Below are positions 60,152 to 64,000 of a stretch of DNA of 64,000 nucleotides, one piece after another (the stretch's first letter is position 1; every line of letters begins with the position of its first letter). The notes beneath the pieces were generated by a model. It saw only the letters and a program-made list of their open reading frames with translations. It did no database searches and had not been told where the DNA came from. Position numbers and translations under genes: made by a program. The stretch is from Acidobacteriota bacterium (GTDB lineage Bacteria; Acidobacteriota; Terriglobia; Bryobacterales; Bryobacteraceae), in assembly GCA_016185425.1 (NCBI GenBank), contig JACPNQ010000024.1:1-64000 (forward strand), written 5' to 3'.

Positions 60152-60405
60152 TTCTATCTATCTTACAGTCTGTTCGATGGCCGCGATAACGATGCACAAC
60201 ACGGCGTGCCCCATAATCCCATACTGAATCCACCTTCGGGTGTAGCGAAGCACAAGCACGACATCCTGCAGTAGGAGAGTCACCACAAAAGAGTCTGCGG
60301 GTTGGACTTGTATCCGAAAAGACCTCCTCTCCTAGGACTCGTGAGATTTAGTCCTGGTACGAAAAAGAGCTAAAGTTCGTCCAGTGGCTTGCGATAAGCA
60401 GAAAG

Positions 60406-60495
60406 TATGGACACTCCGGCGGTGCGCGCCAAAGGGCGGCTATAGAGAGCGCAGCCTAAGCGGCACTTGCCGTGGTGACCGCCGGAATGTCCATA
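60406..60495. repeat. Long inverted repeat (18-bp arms) around three small stems
   Basis: The arm TATGGACACTCCGGCGGT (60406-60423) is nearly complementary to 60478-60495; one position differs, and that position forms a G-U pair on the minus-strand RNA, so the minus transcript folds better. Inside are GCGC/GCGC, GGCT (60437-60440)/AGCC (60452-60455), and CGGC-ACTT-GCCG, giving a cloverleaf-like fold of 90 nt. The right arm overlaps the likely promoter of the next gene. Confidence 0.75.
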
Positions 60496-60499
60496 TAAT
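60494..60499 (+). promoter_or_regulatory. TATAAT -10-like box before secreted hypothetical gene
   Basis: A perfect TATAAT lies 9 bp before the ATG at 60509. With a usual spacing the transcript would begin only about 3 nt before the start codon, so the mRNA could be nearly leaderless, although a short CACAGG precedes the ATG. The -35 candidate (TTGCCG, 60468-60473) is 20 bp upstream, longer than optimal. The box overlaps the end of the inverted repeat at 60478-60495. Confidence 0.35.
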
Positions 60500-60508
60500 T
60501 CCCACAGG

Positions 60509-61405
60509 ATGCACCGCGCCCTCGTCCTTTGGTGTTTGCTCCATGCGCTCACTGCCGCCGAGAATCCACTCTGGCGCTTGATCGACCGCCATCTCCAGTC
60601 CAACACTCCCGAATCCTTCCCCGACAAACGCCTCGCCTGGCGCCACTTCCCCGAGCAACCCGACCTCCTCCTCGCGACACTCCGCATCCCGCTTCCTAAA
60701 TTCGAGGACGCAGGCCTCGCCGAATACTCCTTCTCCCTGTACCGCCGCGAGGCCGGCCGCTGGCGGCTTCTCCTCCGCTACCATCCGATGAACGAAAAGA
60801 CCGCCCAGGCGGACCATCCCTGGTTTCCCATCCGCGACGCTGCCTCGGTCCCATCTTCGACTGGCGACGCGCTCTTCGCACTCACCATGGACACCGGACG
60901 CCTAAGCGGCGTGTGGGGCACTCTTCACCTGCGTGTCTGGCTCCTCGCCGCCAACTCGGCCAAACCCATCGGCGCCTTCGACTACCCCAACTACACTGAC
61001 TTCGATCAGTCCCTCACCCTCACGCCGGCAACTCTCCGTCTCGATCACCATGCCCGCAGCGTTGCTTTCGATCAGCGTCTCGCATGGAAACGCACGGTCT
61101 CCTTCGCCCTACACAATGGCGCCCTTGAACGCGTCCCGCCCATCGCCGCGAACCCGCGCGATTTCATCGAAGAGCTCGCCACGGAGCTGAACTACGCCTG
61201 GATCGATCCCGCCGCCCGCGACCGCGGCCCGATACTGCTCCAAGGCTATCTGAACCGGTACATCGACACCGTCCCATGCACCGGCAGCCAGGAATGGGCC
61301 GTCGTCTTTAATCACGCCGTCTTCAGAGTCCAAAACATTGGGGAGGGTCAATGGCTACTCATGGGCGCTACCGGCAAGCTCCCGCCCGGCTGCCGGGCTA
61401 GATAA
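60509..61405 (+). CDS. Secreted hypothetical protein, unknown
   Basis: A 298-residue protein with signal peptide (MHRALVLWCLLHALTAAENP). I do not recognise the family. The mature part is mixed alpha/beta: WRLIDRHLQSNTPESFPDKR, LLATLRIPLPKFEDAGLAEYS, DYPNYTDFDQSLTLTPATLR, NPRDFIEELATELNYAWIDP, ending EWAVVFNHAVFRVQNIGEGQWL. A Cys pair near the end (VPCTGSQ, PPGCRAR) may form a disulfide. Its 3' end overlaps the convergent membrane-protein gene by 8 bp. Codon choice at third positions is C-rich. Confidence 0.7.
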   Translation: MHRALVLWCLLHALTAAENPLWRLIDRHLQSNTPESFPDKRLAWRHFPEQPDLLLATLRIPLPKFEDAGLAEYSFSLYRREAGRWRLLLRYHPMNEKTAQADHPWFPIRDAASVPSSTGDALFALTMDTGRLSGVWGTLHLRVWLLAANSAKPIGAFDYPNYTDFDQSLTLTPATLRLDHHARSVAFDQRLAWKRTVSFALHNGALERVPPIAANPRDFIEELATELNYAWIDPAARDRGPILLQGYLNRYIDTVPCTGSQEWAVVFNHAVFRVQNIGEGQWLLMGATGKLPPGCRAR

Positions 61406-62132
61406 TTGGCAGTCCGGCCAGCGCCCGCCACAACGCCGTCAACGCAACCAGCGCCCACAGAATAGCCGCCGCCGCTACTGCTCCGGTACTCTTCGACACA
61501 TATCCAACCAGCGGTAGCGCCTGGAGCGCATGCATCCCTAAAAAATGCGCGACGCGCAAATCCCCGCCCGTTGTACTCCAATTCAGAAACGGGAGCCCCG
61601 GTCCGCCATCAGGCACTCCCACTGCGTGTCCCAGCCGCAGCGCCATGATCACGCCCTCCAACGCAAACAAGGCGAACACCAGTAACCCCAGCCGCACGCC
61701 CCAAACATAGGCCGACGGCCCTGTTCGAAATGTCCACCGGCACACGGCGAGGGCCACCACGATATTCACAATAATCGCCACGCCCATCAGGTTAAATAGC
61801 GTGGCATCGAACCATGTGTCCAAGTTGAAATGGCTCCGTACCCCACGTGCCGCTTGCATCAGAATGATCGCGATCTCAAACACCATCGTGCCGGCAAGTA
61901 TGCGCGCGGCTCTGCTCTTTGCCAACGCTGACGCCTCCGCCATTGGCCAGTACCACGTTATCGTTCCCAGGTAGATGGCGATCGACGCCGAAAACTTCAT
62001 CGGCTTCACCCATCGGTTCACGCCCAGAATCTGCGTTCCGTCAAACAGCGCCAGCACTGCGCAAATCACCAGCACGACAGCATGCAAAACAGCCGTGTTA
62101 AACAGCAGCCGTTGTCTCTCCCGCCAAGTCAC
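61398..62132 (-). CDS. Multi-pass membrane protein of unknown function, coupled to ABA4-like gene
   Basis: A 244-residue inner-membrane protein. The longest frame is much longer, but residues upstream duplicate the ABA4-like gene in a wrong frame; the GTG at 62132 overlaps the upstream TGA (GTGA) and is followed by a plausible N-terminus ([21 protein letters not shown]). About seven hydrophobic helices follow, including FSASIAIYLGTITWYWPM, MVFEIAIILMQAARG, NLMGVAIIVNIVVALAVCRW, LGLLVFALFALEGVIMALRL, and AAAILWALVALTALW. No family was recognised. It is co-transcribed with the ABA4-like gene. Confidence 0.75.
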   Translation of the reverse strand: MTWRERQRLLFNTAVLHAVVLVICAVLALFDGTQILGVNRWVKPMKFSASIAIYLGTITWYWPMAEASALAKSRAARILAGTMVFEIAIILMQAARGVRSHFNLDTWFDATLFNLMGVAIIVNIVVALAVCRWTFRTGPSAYVWGVRLGLLVFALFALEGVIMALRLGHAVGVPDGGPGLPFLNWSTTGGDLRVAHFLGMHALQALPLVGYVSKSTGAVAAAAILWALVALTALWRALAGLPII

Positions 62133-62533
62133 GCGATCCTCCCGCGCAAAGCAAAAAACAGGAGCAGACCCGCGGGTCCGAACAGAAAGGTCAACGGCAG
62201 CGCCGGAAGGACACGCCACCAGGTCAACTCCAGCCGCTGCCCTTCGCTGACAATCCAAGCTCCTGTGAACAGATCGAATGCGAGGTAATGCACCCATCCG
62301 CCAAGCGCCACCCACTTGTAAGTAAACAGCCTCATCACCTCCGGCAATGTGCCAAACCCGCCCTCCGCTTCGCCGAAATGCGCGCCCATCAACACCACAT
62401 AAGCCGCCGCGAATAGAGCAGCCAGCCAGCGAGCCGTATTCACTCCCCAGGGCTTGCGAAATCCAGCCGCCAGCGCAATCCACCCGGCCAGAGCCAATGT
62501 GTTGCAGACTGAAAAGACACTCTCTGGTTGCAC
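62129..62533 (-). CDS. ABA4-like (DUF4281) membrane protein
   Basis: A 134-residue membrane protein, GTG start at 62533. Four hydrophobic segments: [39 protein letters not shown], the conserved [18 protein letters not shown] block, and [20 protein letters not shown]. The conserved block [14 protein letters not shown] identifies the ABA4-like family, known from plant neoxanthin synthesis but of unknown role in bacteria. The stop overlaps the next gene (GTGA). Its start lies only 2 bp from the divergent dehydratase start. Confidence 0.82.
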   Translation of the reverse strand: MQPESVFSVCNTLALAGWIALAAGFRKPWGVNTARWLAALFAAAYVVLMGAHFGEAEGGFGTLPEVMRLFTYKWVALGGWVHYLAFDLFTGAWIVSEGQRLELTWWRVLPALPLTFLFGPAGLLLFFALRGRIA

Positions 62534-62535
62534 TC

Positions 62536-64000
62536 GTGAATCCTCTTTTCATTCAAGTCCACGCCAACGACAACGTTGCCATCATCGTGAATCCGGAAGG
62601 CGTCTCGTCCGGCGCGCATTTCCAGAACGGCCTCACCGCCGCGGAATCGATTCCACAATCGCACAAAATCACTCTTGCGCCGCTCAAAGCCGGTGCTCCC
62701 ATCATCCGCTACGGGGAAATCATCGGGCACATCATCAACGACGTCGAAGCCGGCCGCTGGATCCGCGAGGACATGCTGACCCTCCCCGCCGCGCCGCCCT
62801 TAGACCAGCTTCCCCTTGCCACGAGAAAACTCCCGCTGCCAGCGCCTCTCACGGGCTACACATTTGAGGGCTACCGTAACGCCGACGGCTCTGCCGGCAC
62901 TCGCAACATGCTGGGCATCACAACCACCGTGCAATGCGTTGCGCCTACAGTCGAATACGCCGTCCGCCGCATCGAAGCCGAGATTCTCCCCAAATTTCCC
63001 AATGTCGACGGCGTCGTCGCCGTCACCCACACCTATGGGTGCGGTGTTGCCATCGACGCTCCCGGCGCGCGCGTCCCCATCCGAACTCTCGGCCACATCA
63101 GCCGCCACGCCAACATCGCCGGCGACCCCCTCGTTGTCAGCCTCGGCTGTGAAAAGATGCAACCCAGCCGTCTGCTCCCCTTCTACGAGCCCAGCGTCAT
63201 TCGCCTGCAAGACAACAAGGGCTTCGCGGCCACTGTCGCCGCAATCTGCGAACAGGCCGAAAAGCGCCTCGCCGAACTCAACACGCGCCGCCGAACCGCT
63301 ATCCCGGCGAGCGAACTCAACGTTGGTCTCCAATGCGGCGGCAGCGACGCCTTCAGCGGCGTCACATGCAACCCTGCCGTCGGCTACTTTGCCGATCTGC
63401 TGGTCCGCGCCGGCGGAACCGTCCTGTTCTCTGAAGTCACCGAGGTTCGCGACGCCGTACACCTTCTGACTCCTCGCTGTGCCGATGAAACTACGGCCCG
63501 CAAGCTGATTGACGAAATGGAATGGTACGACGAGTACCTCGCCCGCGGCGGCGCCGACCGCTCCGCCAATCCAACTCCCGGCAACAAGCGCGGCGGCCTT
63601 GCCAATGTCGTCGAAAAGGCCCTCGGCTCCATCGCCAAAGCCGGCTCGGGCACCATTCACCACGTCGCCACGCACGGCGAAAAGGTGACCGCAAAGGGAT
63701 TAGTCTTCGCCGCTACGCCGGCGAGCGACTTTATCTGCGGCACGCAGCAGCTTGCGAGCATGAACCTTCACGTCTTCACCACAGGCGAAGGCTCACCGTA
63801 CGGCCTGGCAATGGTCCCGGTGGCGAAGGTGTCGTCGCGCACGGCGCTCGCCGAAAAGTGGCCCGATCTGATCGATGTCAACGCCGGCACCATTGCCACG
63901 GGGGAACAGAGCATCGCCGATGTCGGCTGGCAGCTTTTCCATTTTCTGCTCGACGTAGCGAGCGGCCGCAAGAAAACCTGGGCCGAACACTGGCGGCTCC
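62536..64000 (+). CDS. UxaA family dehydratase (altronate/galactarate-type), 3' partial
   Basis: At least 488 residues, cut by the right edge of the window. Translation begins at GTG 62536. Residues 1 to about 85 form the SAF domain ([20 protein letters not shown] to [20 protein letters not shown]). The main domain has [83 protein letters not shown] and [24 protein letters not shown], matching altronate (UxaA) or galactarate (GarD) dehydratases, iron-dependent enzymes that make 2-keto-3-deoxy sugar acids. It would complete a sugar-acid route with the GntP-type permease and enolase-superfamily enzyme. Confidence 0.92.
   Translation, partial: MNPLFIQVHANDNVAIIVNPEGVSSGAHFQNGLTAAESIPQSHKITLAPLKAGAPIIRYGEIIGHIINDVEAGRWIREDMLTLPAAPPLDQLPLATRKLPLPAPLTGYTFEGYRNADGSAGTRNMLGITTTVQCVAPTVEYAVRRIEAEILPKFPNVDGVVAVTHTYGCGVAIDAPGARVPIRTLGHISRHANIAGDPLVVSLGCEKMQPSRLLPFYEPSVIRLQDNKGFAATVAAICEQAEKRLAELNTRRRTAIPASELNVGLQCGGSDAFSGVTCNPAVGYFADLLVRAGGTVLFSEVTEVRDAVHLLTPRCADETTARKLIDEMEWYDEYLARGGADRSANPTPGNKRGGLANVVEKALGSIAKAGSGTIHHVATHGEKVTAKGLVFAATPASDFICGTQQLASMNLHVFTTGEGSPYGLAMVPVAKVSSRTALAEKWPDLIDVNAGTIATGEQSIADVGWQLFHFLLDVASGRKKTWAEHWRL

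Larger units (their letters stand above)
60152..60508. other. Hairpin-rich intergenic region, candidate structured RNA
   Basis: No protein-coding frame is credible in these 357 bp, but inverted repeats are dense. They include CACC-TTCG-GGTG (60231-60242, a UUCG tetraloop), GAC-AT-CCT...AGG-AGA-GTC (about 60260-60281), TAGGAGAG (60272-60279) complementary to CTCTCCTA (60327-60334), AGGACT (60334-60339) with AGTCCT (60350-60355), and the 18-bp arms at 60406-60423 and 60478-60495. Some stems are mutually exclusive, as in a switching RNA. No tRNA, tmRNA, 6S, SRP or RNase P core was recognised. It may be a regulatory leader, small RNA or mobile-element remnant. Confidence 0.4.

Noticed and set aside
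60180..60285. Possible 5S rRNA: segment ATCCCATACTGAA resembles the 5S loop C region and GGAGAGT resembles its 3' part
   Set aside because: No complementary 5' and 3' ends (helix I) could be found at the expected 115-120 nt distance, an extra UUCG hairpin interrupts the core, and no 16S/23S genes are near.
61398..62552. Single 384-residue membrane protein from the longest minus-strand frame
   Set aside because: Its first 140 codons lie out of frame over the ABA4-like gene, which has conserved family motifs; a GTG at 62132 overlapping that gene's stop gives a sensible start.
1..64000. CRISPR arrays, tRNA and rRNA genes, insertion sequences
   Set aside because: No regularly spaced repeat array, no tRNA-like cloverleaf with T-loop, no rRNA core sequence and no transposase or integrase motif was seen on either strand; a covariance-model search (Rfam, tRNAscan) would be needed to exclude short RNAs fully.

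Overview
The window looks like chromosomal DNA of a soil-type acidobacterium of the Bryobacterales/Solibacter group. The evidence is GC-rich sequence, two giant TonB-dependent receptors with an N-terminal carboxypeptidase-regulatory-like domain, two DUF1549/DUF1553 plus DUF1501 gene pairs, many secreted cytochromes, sulfatases and esterases, and a cyclophilin whose C-terminal half matches the Solibacter-type (TIGR03437) domain. No rRNA, tRNA, CRISPR array, transposase or integrase was recognised. All family calls come from reading motifs; no database search was run.

Layout. 0-0.3 kb: tail fragment of a phage-type terminase. 0.4-8 kb: TonB-dependent receptor, two-gene ABC exporter, htpG. 8-14 kb (mostly minus): a frameshifted hypothetical gene, DUF1501 and PSD1-type cytochrome genes, and a PIG-L deacetylase. 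14-18.3 kb: GntP-type permease, a truncated ECF sigma gene, a decayed cytochrome gene, a vapBC-type toxin-antitoxin pair and a tandem universal stress protein. 18.3-33.4 kb: a long secreted-catabolism block with a SelA-like PLP enzyme, tannase-family esterase, SnoaL-like protein, SMP-30 lactonase, RraA-like protein, sulfatase, DUF1549/1553, DUF1501, sugar isomerase, PQQ/dihaem dehydrogenase, IPT/TIG protein and esterase. 33.5-40.6 kb: second TonB receptor, RidA, a seven-haem cytochrome with TPRs, DUF1080 and a GH43-like propeller.

40.6-44.8 kb: a tightly coupled minus-strand operon of glutamine synthetase-like ligase, SDR, aldehyde dehydrogenase and class I amidotransferase, resembling a gamma-glutamylation (Puu-like) pathway. 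44.9-53 kb: enolase-superfamily enzyme, two DUF4159 paralogues, sulfatase, caspase-like protease and the cyclophilin fusion. 53-57 kb: ECF sigma/anti-sigma/DUF3106 operon, then gpsA, plsY and thpR. 57-64 kb: Mpg, phosphohexomutase, GNAT protein, unknown genes, a structured intergenic stretch, an ABA4-like membrane pair, and an altronate/galactarate dehydratase running off the right edge.

Taken together the genes suggest an aerobic heterotroph degrading plant-derived and possibly sulfated polymers: receptors import oligomers; sulfatase, DUF1080, GH43-like and esterase proteins process them; and the GntP permease, lactonase, RraA-like, enolase-superfamily and UxaA-type proteins fit sugar-acid use. 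The most notable non-genic signals are a switch in strand GC skew between about 33 and 39 kb, a cluster of decayed genes next to vapBC, a perfect 24-bp palindrome inside the start of ridA, a 100-bp-period repeat at 22.4 kb, and a hairpin-dense intergenic region at 60.15-60.5 kb.
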